Shown: piece by piece, positions 35,057 to 44,352 of the stretch
Layout: each line of letters begins with the position of its first letter
Position numbering within the stretch: position 1 is the stretch's first letter
NCBI RefSeq assembly: GCF_007004725.1
Contig: NZ_ML660171.1
Span: forward strand, 1-64,000
From: Aliikangiella coralliicola
GTDB lineage: Bacteria; Pseudomonadota; Gammaproteobacteria; Enterobacterales; Kangiellaceae
Direction: 5' to 3'
Length of the DNA stretch: 64,000 nucleotides
Notes under the pieces: model-generated
What the model was told of the DNA's origin: nothing
Database searches by the model: none
What the model saw: only the letters and a program-made list of their open reading frames with translations
Made by a program: the position numbers and the translations under genes

Positions 35057-35218
35057 GGAGTCAGGGAACGAACTTTCAGCGAGAAAAATGTTAAGCAGAT
35101 AGGGAAAATTTTTTGCGTGGTGTTCACGGATATTAATTGGTTTATCATTTTGCGTTGAGAATACCTCGATTAGAAACCGAGGCTACATGAATGTTATTTT
35201 TCAAGGCTACCTTGCTAC
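35057..35218. repeat. Downstream repeat arm, copy B
   Basis: Match of 32393-32554, including the hairpin at 35164-35182 (one mismatch in the stem here) and the closing TTGCTA. It is the right end of the tandem duplication. Confidence 0.7.
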
Positions 35219-35227
35219 CCATTAGCC

Positions 35228-35560
35228 TTACGTAAGATCTTTTATTTTGCAAGTAACTAGAAAGTTTTCACCAATAAATATTACGCCTCCAATATCAAAG
35301 TTTTTATTGGATTTAATATCAACTAGATAGGGTTTTAGAGCAACTATTTCTTGCCAATTTGAATCTATGCTATTTCCAGCTTGAGACATTTCTATTTCGT
35401 GGGTTAAAAATAAGTTCCTCACCTCTTTGAAAGCCGGGGCTGGTTTCAAATAACCGTGAACTTGCTTTTCTCCTAAAAAGTCGACTGTTTCCTTTTCAAC
35501 GGTGAATGTTCCCCAGTTTCTACCGACTATATCTTGGATATGAAAAGTGCGGTTTAACAT
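35228..35560 (-). CDS. Unknown 110-residue protein, second gene after the RHS protein
   Basis: I do not recognise the family. I take the ATG at 35560 (MLNRTFHIQDIVG), which has AAAGGT seven bases ahead, over a TTG 24 bases upstream. The protein is mostly beta strands, opens with a small domain (GRNWGTFTVEKETVDFLGEKQVHGY) and ends with hydrophobic strands FDIGGVIFIGENFLVTCKIKDL. No signal peptide. It is on the same strand as the RHS gene, after the 108-residue gene, and is a second candidate for an immunity or accessory role. Confidence 0.6.
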   Translation of the reverse strand: MLNRTFHIQDIVGRNWGTFTVEKETVDFLGEKQVHGYLKPAPAFKEVRNLFLTHEIEMSQAGNSIDSNWQEIVALKPYLVDIKSNKNFDIGGVIFIGENFLVTCKIKDLT

Positions 35561-35655
35561 AAAAATACCTTTAATAGCCGACAACCAATTGTTCGAGAAA
35601 TCTCTAATTGTAGCTATCCCCCAGGCGTTTTTGACTATTTAAGCTCATGAATTCA

Positions 35656-35982
35656 TCATTTTGATTGTCTTGGCAAAAGGCGAACACGTTGACCGTTGAC
35701 AGAAAACTCCCCTTCAACAAAATCCACATCAGCCTCTATAGTCCTGATGGCTGGGTCATGAAACATAATGCCGTTAACAACCAAAAAACTTTCATTGGGC
35801 ATGTCTTTTGAAGCTGCGGTAGCAAATAACTCCCAACATAAATCATCGTCATGAGATGCGTATAATGCTATTGCAAAAACGAATTTCTCTAGCACTTTAA
35901 AATCATTCTCGGAGTAAGAGAGTTTTTCAACATCAATCATTTCACGCAATTTTTCTTGCGCTTTATCTGTAACTTTTAACAT
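35656..35982 (-). CDS. Unknown 108-residue acidic protein directly downstream of the RHS gene
   Basis: I do not recognise the family. The first half is helical and acidic (VTDKAQEKLREMIDVEKLSYSEN, FVFAIALYASHDDDLCWELFATAA). The second half is beta (SFLVVNGIMFHDPAIRTIEAD, FVEGEFSVNGQRVRLLP). There is no signal peptide, so it is cytoplasmic. AAGG precedes the ATG. It starts 96 bases after the RHS stop codon on the same strand, exactly where immunity genes for RHS/CDI-type toxins sit. Whether it binds the tip of the RHS protein is inference. Confidence 0.68.
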   Translation of the reverse strand: MLKVTDKAQEKLREMIDVEKLSYSENDFKVLEKFVFAIALYASHDDDLCWELFATAASKDMPNESFLVVNGIMFHDPAIRTIEADVDFVEGEFSVNGQRVRLLPRQSK

Positions 35983-36078
35983 TACTCTGACCTTGTTGTT
36001 TAGTTAGCTATTAACATAATTTATGCTTTCTATGTAGTTAATTTTATATGGCTGTTTCGAACATCCAAAGTTTAGGCA

Positions 36079-39000
36079 TTATTGTTTGTTCGCTCTACAG
36101 CGAGCAATACATGAATTCCATGTTCTTTTAGCAAACTCAATGCATTGTAATCTCTGGTCGTTATCACTACATCCATCTGAATTACAATTCCTAAGTTGTT
36201 CTTGGTATCTCCTGTTACAAGCAGACTCGCATGCGTCTGGCAATGCTGGGCTATTGATTGTATCTGTCTCATTCGTGCTAGGAAATGGTATCACATTGTC
36301 GTCCGAACCTTCATTAAATTGATTTGGAAAATCAGGCAGGCAGGCAGCGGTGATTCCTGCAGAGCAAGCACGGTGTCTCGCTTGTGAATCAGCTTCTCTT
36401 TGGGCGGCCAAATAGGCTGCTTGTGCATTTCCAATCATCCGCCCAAACTGAAAGACTGCTCTCGGATTAAGCCAACTGAGACCTTCAGGGTCGATGCGAT
36501 TAATTGGATTCCCTCCAACATAGCCATAAGTATTTATCCCCCCATTAAGCCCAATCGGGTCCGACTGAATATACCGTCCTATTTCGGGGTCATAATCCCG
36601 GAAGTAGTTGTAATGAAGACCGGTTTCATCATCCAGATACTGCCCCGGAAAACGAATACTCTGGTTAAGGTTATTGGTGGTAACAATCGCTTTCCCAAAT
36701 GGCGTGTAGTGGGCTTGCCATTGAATAGTGTCAGTCTCATTGGTAATCGCCACCGGCGTATCTAAATGATTGGTGTGCACATAATAAAGCTGATTGTTAT
36801 CAACGGTGGCTAAGCGCTGACCATTGAGATAAATATATTCTTTTTGGATTTGTCCTTGACTATTCGCTTCAGCAATCAGCTGACCATCTAAGCTGTAAAT
36901 AAAATGGTTCGTATTGCCATTGACTTGTTTAATGCTTCGCTCACCTTTGAAGTTATAAACATAGTTGGCATTCATGCCGGTTTTACTGGCGGTCTTCATG
37001 CGCCCATGCTGGTTATAGGTAAAAGTGAGGTCGCCCTGGGTGAGGGTATTGCCCATTGCATCATTGGTAAAACTTTTGGCCTGGTTACCGGTGACTTCCG
37101 TTAGCCTGTGGGAATCAGCCGCGTAAGCATAAGTGCCTGTTTGATTATTATCGGTTTTGGTTTTCCGGTTACCAACTTTATCATAAGTAAAACTGATATC
37201 ACCATAACCCCCGTTAGCCGTTAACAATCGGGATAACTTGTCATAAGTGAGTGTTTGATTTTTACCGTTATCCAGGGAATTAACAATCCCGGTGATGTTG
37301 TTGGTTAAATCATAGGTATAACTTTTCTCATCAATACCACTGACTGTTTTGCTGGTCAGTCGATAATCTAAATCAAATCCCTGGGTTAGCATTTTTCCAT
37401 TACCGAAGGTGAGATGAGTCATCGGGCCAAAAGGTAAATAAGCGATATTGCTAGCCAGGGTTTTGGTTTGATTATTAAGTGTTGAGTTCAGCCCATTCAC
37501 GCGACCCAAAGCATCAAAAGTGTAAGTCAGTTTTCTGCCACCGGGATAAGTTACACCAGTCATTTGACCTTGGTTATCGAAGTGATATTCAGTGACATAA
37601 TTTTTTCCATCAATTACGCGGGTTTCTTTGGTGACCTGTCCGAAACTGTTGTAAACGTAATGGGTTGAACCACTTTGGTCGGTGACTGAGGTTAAACGAC
37701 CAATGCCTTTATTTCCGTTAGCGGTTTCATCATAAGTGTAAACGATGTTTTCAGTTGAATCCGAATAAGACTGGGTTTTCGCCCGGTTCAATGCATCGTA
37801 AGTGAAAGTGACGGTTACGCCGCGAGCATCGGTTTTAGTCAACCTGTTACCGGCTTTATCATAGGTAAAAGTGGTCGTGCCGGTGTCTTTGCTGATGAGT
37901 TTGGTTAAATCACCAAAGGCATTATATTCATATTGGGTTGATTGACCTTCGGCATCAGTGACGTTTGTGATTTGATTGTGTTGGTCATAACCAAACTGGG
38001 TTTCTCCGTTATCCGGGTCAACAATTTTTTTGATGCGATTGAGCGCATCAAAGCTGGAAGTGGTTTGATTGTTCAATGCATTTTTATCAGTAACCGGATT
38101 ACCATCAGCATCATAAGTGAGCTCATTGCTTTGGCCATTATTGCCTAAGTTTTTTGTTAATTGTCCTAGAGCATTAAACACTGATTGTTGTGATCGTTTT
38201 AAAACACCATTAGAGTCTTTCGTTTTAGTTTCCGTGATATTTCCCATCAGGTCACGGGTGTATTCAATTCGATTACCTTGCGAATCTGTCACTGCAGTTA
38301 ATCTCTCACCGTCATCATATTCGTAGTTGATAACTTGTCCGGTAGGGGAGGTGACTGATTTTAGCGAGCCAGTTGGAAAATAGTCGTATTGGGTAACAGC
38401 ACCATGAGTGGTTGACGTTTTGAGCCAACCTCTTGGGATGTAGGTTAGTGTAGTAACAACACCATTGGCATCAGTCACCTTACCTACTCGGCCGCTTGCA
38501 TCATAATCTGTAAATAGCGTTTCATGTCCAAGCGCATTTCTTACTTTTGAAATATTACCGTTTGAGTCGTAGTAATAATTGGTTGTATCTGATGAGCCAG
38601 AAATTGGGCCGTTTATCGATTTCAATTTTCCTTGAGGATAAAATTGATAGATTGTAATTCTATATTTACCAGTCGTTAAATCGTTAAGTTGTTTATAGTA
38701 AATATCACCATTTGTTTTATAGCCAATGACAGTTTTTAGATTTCCTTCAGTTATTGTAGTTGGTCTGTTATTTGTCCAGTTAGTGGTGACTTGTTGTGCT
38801 TCAGCTGTTCCTTCAGCCAATATCTTTTTGGTTTGCAAGGCGCTGCTATTATACTCATAGGTATTAACCTTACCAGTTGGAGAAGTCGCTTTGGTTTGAT
38901 TTCCTGCTGCATTATATTCGTAAACATAGTCGCCAGTAACGCAATCAGTGCAAGCCAACTGCTCGAGTTTAGTGAGTAGACGTCGCCCTTCAAGATCAGT

Positions 39001-40386
39001 AGTAAAGTGATAGATTTTTTCGTTAGACAAATTATCTGAAATAAATGTTTTGACCTTGGTCTGGTTTTCCACAGAGTAGTCAAGCTCAACTCTCTCGACA
39101 CCACCCGCTAATTCGTTGTCGATGGCACGACCAAACTCGTCATAAGACCAGGTGGCAAATCGAATACCTTTTTCATTGATTTTTGCAGTCATACTTTTCG
39201 GAAATCGTGCATCTTCGAAAAGATACTGAATAAACGGATTATCAGTATTCGTTGAAGGTGTATCGTCTGGATAAATAACTTTCACCAGATTGCCGGTATT
39301 ATCATATTCAAACCAGAACTCTTCGCCAGCCGGAGCAACAAGTCTTTCCAGCTCATCGGACGTATTGTAGAAAAAGGTAAGTTGTTTACCATAGTGGTTG
39401 GTAACGGTTTTTAATTTACCGGTAGAGGTATAACTAAAGCTTCGGTTAATTCCGTTCTTTGTTGTTTTTGAGAGGATTTTTCCATTAGCGGAAAATTTTT
39501 GGGTATCACCTCGTTTAGTTGTATAAGTTAGCGTCCCATCGCCGTTAAGATTGATATACCCATATCGCTCCTGGTTTTTCGTGTCAAAGCCAACGGTTTT
39601 CATGATGGGGGAGCCATTCAAGGTAACATAAAGTCGACTATGGCCTCCTCCCCAGGTGAGCTTTACTATTCTGCCACTTCCTTTTGTGTAAATCGTATTA
39701 AGTGTTCTAAATTGGTTATCGTTGAGTTGTTGGCCCAGATGAGAATTGAGTTGGTTGTATTCTTCCTGCTCATCACTATATAGTGGACTTTTGTAGGAAA
39801 TATTATATTCAAGTGGATCTGTTCCCTTACCCGAATATATCGGAGTCGTTTGAATACTTTCGCCGGTGGAACATACAATTGGATCACCAACAACACTACG
39901 ATTCGATTCGCATTTTGCCGGTTTCATACAGACATCGGGTTTAGTATCTCCGTCCATATCAACTGGCTTAGTGTAAGGAGAGCTTGTGCATTCAAGAGCG
40001 TGGAAAACACTAAAATGTAAACTCGTTCTAATATTCAAGAACGAATTGACTCTCGTATAGGAAACTAAATAGTCACCGGGTCGGTTAGGATTGGGTTGAA
40101 GCTCTTCTGGATTGCAATCTTCTACCTCATAGTTGATATTTCCCCAGTGGAACTTCCAATCGTCACATCCAATCTGAGCCGCAGTAATGGCGTTGTTCTG
40201 TGTTGAACCGACTTTTCCTGGCGCTATCCAAGGTTTATAATTTTCTTCAATTAGTCGAAAGTCTTCACCGATTGCATTGGCTGTAGTGGAGAAAAAATAA
40301 AGAAAGAAAACTGAAAAAATAACGAATAAGTTGGGGTGTCGGTTATTTTGATTATGCCCCATCAGGTTGTGAAAGATTATGCTCAT
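36079..40386 (-). CDS. Secreted RHS/YD-repeat protein with unassigned Cys-rich tip
   Basis: From the ATG at 40386 (AGGGAT ahead) the protein is 1435 residues. A signal peptide (LFVIFSVFFLYFFSTTANA) is followed by a Cys-containing N-terminal domain with a DUF6531-like start (CSTGESIQTTPIYSGKGTDPL), then about thirty YD repeats such as YEYDDGERLTAVTDSQGN. The RHS core closes with FRDYDPEIGRYIQSDPIGLN and ends NRIDPEGL, the usual shell end with the DPxG pair. About 130 residues follow: a linker, then a cysteine-dense segment (ACESACNRRYQE, NCNSDGCSDND, CIEFAKRTWNSCIARC). No known toxin motif is visible. It may be a delivered toxin or a surface protein. A longer frame to 40464 is less likely. Confidence 0.88.
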   Translation of the reverse strand: MSIIFHNLMGHNQNNRHPNLFVIFSVFFLYFFSTTANAIGEDFRLIEENYKPWIAPGKVGSTQNNAITAAQIGCDDWKFHWGNINYEVEDCNPEELQPNPNRPGDYLVSYTRVNSFLNIRTSLHFSVFHALECTSSPYTKPVDMDGDTKPDVCMKPAKCESNRSVVGDPIVCSTGESIQTTPIYSGKGTDPLEYNISYKSPLYSDEQEEYNQLNSHLGQQLNDNQFRTLNTIYTKGSGRIVKLTWGGGHSRLYVTLNGSPIMKTVGFDTKNQERYGYINLNGDGTLTYTTKRGDTQKFSANGKILSKTTKNGINRSFSYTSTGKLKTVTNHYGKQLTFFYNTSDELERLVAPAGEEFWFEYDNTGNLVKVIYPDDTPSTNTDNPFIQYLFEDARFPKSMTAKINEKGIRFATWSYDEFGRAIDNELAGGVERVELDYSVENQTKVKTFISDNLSNEKIYHFTTDLEGRRLLTKLEQLACTDCVTGDYVYEYNAAGNQTKATSPTGKVNTYEYNSSALQTKKILAEGTAEAQQVTTNWTNNRPTTITEGNLKTVIGYKTNGDIYYKQLNDLTTGKYRITIYQFYPQGKLKSINGPISGSSDTTNYYYDSNGNISKVRNALGHETLFTDYDASGRVGKVTDANGVVTTLTYIPRGWLKTSTTHGAVTQYDYFPTGSLKSVTSPTGQVINYEYDDGERLTAVTDSQGNRIEYTRDLMGNITETKTKDSNGVLKRSQQSVFNALGQLTKNLGNNGQSNELTYDADGNPVTDKNALNNQTTSSFDALNRIKKIVDPDNGETQFGYDQHNQITNVTDAEGQSTQYEYNAFGDLTKLISKDTGTTTFTYDKAGNRLTKTDARGVTVTFTYDALNRAKTQSYSDSTENIVYTYDETANGNKGIGRLTSVTDQSGSTHYVYNSFGQVTKETRVIDGKNYVTEYHFDNQGQMTGVTYPGGRKLTYTFDALGRVNGLNSTLNNQTKTLASNIAYLPFGPMTHLTFGNGKMLTQGFDLDYRLTSKTVSGIDEKSYTYDLTNNITGIVNSLDNGKNQTLTYDKLSRLLTANGGYGDISFTYDKVGNRKTKTDNNQTGTYAYAADSHRLTEVTGNQAKSFTNDAMGNTLTQGDLTFTYNQHGRMKTASKTGMNANYVYNFKGERSIKQVNGNTNHFIYSLDGQLIAEANSQGQIQKEYIYLNGQRLATVDNNQLYYVHTNHLDTPVAITNETDTIQWQAHYTPFGKAIVTTNNLNQSIRFPGQYLDDETGLHYNYFRDYDPEIGRYIQSDPIGLNGGINTYGYVGGNPINRIDPEGLSWLNPRAVFQFGRMIGNAQAAYLAAQREADSQARHRACSAGITAACLPDFPNQFNEGSDDNVIPFPSTNETDTINSPALPDACESACNRRYQEQLRNCNSDGCSDNDQRLQCIEFAKRTWNSCIARCRANKQ

Positions 40387-41049
40387 ATTTAGATCCCTTA
40401 AATACTTCAATCGATAATTAATTACAGCAATAGAAGTCGTCCTATCCCTGGATTCTTGATTCAAAACTTTACCTGGCGAAATCCAATAAAGTCATGACAA
40501 AGTACACTCCGCGATATAAGACTGATATTTTTTATAACGGATGTACAATTATTAGGTCAGTGTATCTATCAGCACAGATAATGTCCACTATTTATTTGAG
40601 CAAGTAGTTTTTGCTAAAATAGCGCCATAGTTGAAAGTTTTAGTATCTAATCAATTACTTAATATCGCGGGCATGGTGCTAATGAATTTGTGGTGAAACT
40701 AAACTGAATCGGTAACTGGACTTAATACCCCAACAGAATCATCAATATTTTTCTTATACTCCCTCAAAATAAACGATTGATTTTTGAGCGAATAATGAAC
40801 ACATCACCTGTCCTGATGACTATACTTAGATTCAAAGGGAAACAAATTCCGTGAACAATCTCTGCGGTGCAATCTCAAGTTGCTATTAAATTTGACGTAT
40901 ATCCGTGAATAATCCTGATTTGGGGGTTGGGTCACAGCGGTGACATAGAGGATCGGCTATAAATAACATTCCCAGTAGTCAGTTTTGAGTGACTAGCCTT
41001 ACGAGGCCAGTTCTCAAATCTTATCTTTTTTAACCAAGAGGTAAGCGTT
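40387..41049. other. Divergent intergenic region between the RHS gene and the DUF1631 gene
   Basis: About 660 bases without a supported gene. Visible features are the small hairpins GTCAC-AGC-GGTGAC (near 40931) and TAGTCA...TGACTA (near 40976), and a set of short A/T-rich boxes. It must hold the RHS and DUF1631 promoters. A 19-codon ORF near 40796 was considered and not kept. Confidence 0.45.
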
Positions 41050-43371
41050 GTGGGCAATAAGAGCCACATCTTAGATTTCAATTCAAACGCTAAGTCTGTT
41101 CAAGGCAAAAAAGCGATTTCTTTACCAGTGATGGTCGAAGACGCTCGCAAAATTTTTATCGGCGAGCTCGAAAGTAATCTAAAACAAATGTTCGAGGAAG
41201 CTGACGATATGTTATTTGACATGTCTGACGGCGGTTACCAGAACGCGCATTTTGACGCGATGCGAATGCTACGTCTGAAAAAAGACGGACTACTTAAAAG
41301 TTTCTACAAAGAAATGCTGAACAGCTTTACCGAAAGTCTGGGTAAACGAGATGATTATCAAGAGCCCTCAATTGAGAGTTTATCATTCGAAAATATTGCC
41401 CTGGTTGGAGATAGTGAATTAGAAGAAGGTATCGCTATTGATGGAATGGTCAAAAAGGCCAGAAGTGGTAATGTTGATGCCCTGGATAAAATTCGTACTC
41501 GTTTAGACACACTGATCCCTAACAAATCGGTAACTCGCGAAAATAATCCATTTGAACCAGTTTGTATCTGCACTGCATTTAAAAATGCTTCTCTCGCGCT
41601 TGATATTGACCTCAATTCATTGCTGGTGGTCTATAAATTATTCGAGCGAACTGTTTTATCACAACTTGAAATTGGCTATCAAAAAGTGAACGAGCTTTTT
41701 GTGGCTAAAGGCGTGTTACCGGACCTTAAAGTTTCAACACCACAACGTCAAAAACAAAAGCCAATGAGCTCACCTAACACTGCTTTACCCTCAGAAGGTT
41801 TGTTAGAAACAGCGATTAGCGAAACATCTGCTAGTACTTCTTTAAATCAAGCACCGGTTGACGATCAGGTGCTCTCACTAATGCAAAGCTTGTTGGCGAA
41901 TAATCGACCTTCAATCCAGATGCATAATAGTGTCCCGACGACGCAGGTCGATACACCACAATTGATCAACGCGTTGACAAACCTGCAGGCATCGCAGTTT
42001 GCCCAATCCGCTGAAGGTGGAAATACCATTGTCGATTTGCGCAATGTTTTGGGTTCGCAACTAAATACCTCACCTGAAGCGATTCAAGAAGGTGCTTTGG
42101 GACAATTCAATGACGATATGATCGATATCGTATCGATGTTGTTTGACTTTATTCTTGACGATAAAAATGTGCATGCGGAGATAAAATCGGCGATAGCTCG
42201 ATTACAAATTCCGATGTTGAAAGTGGGTCTGGTCGATAGAACATTTTTCTCAAACAAAAAGCATCCTGCCAGAGTCTTGCTCAATGAAATCGCATACACG
42301 GGTATTTCCTGGGATCCAAAAGCGACAGACTCAAAACTGGTATTGAGTAAAATCGAGGAAATCTCTGAACGAATTACTTCGGAGTTTAAAGATGACATAT
42401 CCATTTTCAATGGGATACTTGATGACCTTTTAAACTTTAAGCAAACTACCCAACGACGAGCTCAAATTCTTGAGCGCCGCACCAAAGAAGCGGAAGAGGG
42501 CAAGGCAAAGGCCGAATCTGCTCGGGCGAGAGTTAATCAAGAGTTGGCACGTATGTGTAAGGGCAAGTCGATTCCTGATTCTGTGCGTCAATTGCTCAAA
42601 AATGTTTGGGTTCACGTGATGTTTCTTGAAAGTCTGAAGAACAATCCAGACTCATGGGATAAGGTCACTAAGATTGGTAAGTTATTGATCTGGAGTGTGC
42701 AGCCGGTTAAGGAAGCGACAACTTTAGAAAAACTGATCAGCCGAGTCCCTCGCATTGTTAAAAATATCCGCAAAGGTTTTGATATTATTTCACTGTCGCC
42801 GATTGATGCCACGCGCATGTTGGATCAATTAGAAGAAACTCACCGAGAGGTGATCAAACAAGCGCAGGAATATATTGAAGGTAAAAACCAGGAAGAAATT
42901 ATTCGCTTAGCACCGACTCCTTTTTCAGATTCAATCGAATTGAATTTACTGCAGCAGGAAGAGCAAAGTGGGGCCGTTGATTTAGCACCGAGTCAAGAAG
43001 TCGAATCCATTGAAATTCATGACATTGGTTTTACGCCGGAACAAACTGGTAAGCCGCAGCTGGAAGATACTCTCGATGTCGACATCAGTCAGGCGAGCAT
43101 ACAGGCAATCGAAAGTTTAACTGCGGGTCAATGGGTTGAACTTGAAATTGACTCTAATTCCCAGCGTTGTAAGCTGGCGGCTAAAATTTCATCAAGCGGA
43201 AAGTTTATTTTTGTTAATCGTAATGGTGTAAAATTAGCTGAATTTTATACTGACGCGCTTGCTCTTGAGTATCAAACCGGCCGGCTGAAAATTCTCGATG
43301 ACGAAGCGCTTTTTGATCGTGCGCTTGAGTCTGTTATTTCTAATTTACGAGCGATGAAAGCCGACGCTTGA
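41050..43371 (+). CDS. DUF1631 protein with C-terminal PilZ-like region
   Basis: A 773-residue cytoplasmic protein of the DUF1631 family, sometimes misnamed thymidine phosphorylase. The N-terminal region (MVEDARKIFIGELESNLKQMFEEADDML) and the middle block with PMLKVGLVDRTFFSNKKHPARVLLNEIA are the family marks. A charged coiled coil is around residues 470-500. The last 100 residues (TAGQWVELEIDSNSQRCKLA, KFIFVNRNGVKLAEF) resemble the PilZ-type barrel found at the end of these proteins and might bind cyclic di-GMP. GTG start with AAGAGGT ahead. Function is unknown. It lies upstream of ampD. Confidence 0.85.
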   Translation: MGNKSHILDFNSNAKSVQGKKAISLPVMVEDARKIFIGELESNLKQMFEEADDMLFDMSDGGYQNAHFDAMRMLRLKKDGLLKSFYKEMLNSFTESLGKRDDYQEPSIESLSFENIALVGDSELEEGIAIDGMVKKARSGNVDALDKIRTRLDTLIPNKSVTRENNPFEPVCICTAFKNASLALDIDLNSLLVVYKLFERTVLSQLEIGYQKVNELFVAKGVLPDLKVSTPQRQKQKPMSSPNTALPSEGLLETAISETSASTSLNQAPVDDQVLSLMQSLLANNRPSIQMHNSVPTTQVDTPQLINALTNLQASQFAQSAEGGNTIVDLRNVLGSQLNTSPEAIQEGALGQFNDDMIDIVSMLFDFILDDKNVHAEIKSAIARLQIPMLKVGLVDRTFFSNKKHPARVLLNEIAYTGISWDPKATDSKLVLSKIEEISERITSEFKDDISIFNGILDDLLNFKQTTQRRAQILERRTKEAEEGKAKAESARARVNQELARMCKGKSIPDSVRQLLKNVWVHVMFLESLKNNPDSWDKVTKIGKLLIWSVQPVKEATTLEKLISRVPRIVKNIRKGFDIISLSPIDATRMLDQLEETHREVIKQAQEYIEGKNQEEIIRLAPTPFSDSIELNLLQQEEQSGAVDLAPSQEVESIEIHDIGFTPEQTGKPQLEDTLDVDISQASIQAIESLTAGQWVELEIDSNSQRCKLAAKISSSGKFIFVNRNGVKLAEFYTDALALEYQTGRLKILDDEALFDRALESVISNLRAMKADA

Positions 43372-43567
43372 TGCTTTAATATCAGGACTTAAATTTGCCA
43401 GGACTTAAGTTTGTCAGGGCTTAAATTCGCCAGGATTGACTTGATGATGCCCCCTTCAACTATTGAGTTGGAGCATCTATTATTCGTTTTCAGATAAAAT
43501 TACCACTAGCGTCACTTTCCAATCACTGTTAGCCTCTGGTTATTCAATCTTAGTTAACCTGCGTCAA

Positions 43568-44104
43568 ATGATCGTTAGTGGTCTTCTTAAACAAGCTCGC
43601 TTTATTGAGAGCCCCCATTATAATGAGCGACCAGATGCCGACGATATATCATTGTTGGTTATCCATAATATCAGCCTGCCGCCAGGTAATTTCTCTTCGA
43701 ATTATGTGGAGAAATTTTTCCAGGGGCAGCTAGAGCCTGCGAGTGATCCTTATTTTCAAAAGATTGCCGATTTGCAGGTTTCCGCCCATTTATATATTCG
43801 TCGAAGGGGTGAAATCATTCAGTTTGTACCTTTTCAAAAAAGGGCCTGGCACGCTGGCGTATCAAACTTCAAAGGAAGAGAAAACTGCAATGATTTTTCA
43901 ATTGGAATTGAATTAGAAGGGACGGATGAGCTTGAATATACAGATGAGCAATATGACGCGCTAATCGAAGTCACACGCTATTTACAACAAAAATATCCAA
44001 AGATAACCAATGGTCGAATTGTTGGTCACTGTGATATTGCGCCGCAACGTAAAACAGATCCGGGCGAGAGTTTCGACTGGACACGATATCTTGATAGCCT
44101 GTAA
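43568..44104 (+). CDS. ampD: 1,6-anhydro-N-acetylmuramyl-L-alanine amidase
   Basis: Cytoplasmic amidase that removes the peptide from anhydromuropeptides in cell-wall recycling and so controls AmpC-type beta-lactamase induction. Family blocks: ESPHYNERPD, LLVIHNISLPPG with the first zinc His, SAHLYIRRRGEIIQFVPF, RAWHAGVSNFKGRENCNDFSIGIELEGTD and GHCDIAPQRKTDPG with the second His and Asp ligands. I start at the ATG at 43568 (178 residues), since this aligns with the known N-terminus; a TTG at 43463 would add 35 unsupported residues, and no strong ribosome site is seen for either. Confidence 0.94.
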   Translation: MIVSGLLKQARFIESPHYNERPDADDISLLVIHNISLPPGNFSSNYVEKFFQGQLEPASDPYFQKIADLQVSAHLYIRRRGEIIQFVPFQKRAWHAGVSNFKGRENCNDFSIGIELEGTDELEYTDEQYDALIEVTRYLQQKYPKITNGRIVGHCDIAPQRKTDPGESFDWTRYLDSL

Positions 44105-44352
44105 TAACTGAGCCCGTTGGGATTGATTCTTTCAAGCTTTCCATTAGATTGATTTTATATCAGCCTGATTTTTATACTAAAATCAGTTAGTATCTTGCCC
44201 GTTTTTAAAACGCTGTCTTGAACGAGTTCGAGTCTGTTAATTGACGAACGAATTATCGGGGTGAATAGAGGCTCAGAGCGATAAACTATTTATCCCGAAT
44301 TCGGGTTGTTAGCACAATAAGTTACGCCAATAAGAAACACAGAGATTAAAAA

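Noticed and set aside
36079-40464. RHS start at 40464
   Set aside because: The 26 extra residues precede an evident signal peptide and lack a ribosome site, whereas the ATG at 40386 has AGGGAT ahead.
40796-40855. 19-codon ORF upstream of the DUF1631 gene
   Set aside because: Too short, no ribosome-binding site and no conserved features.
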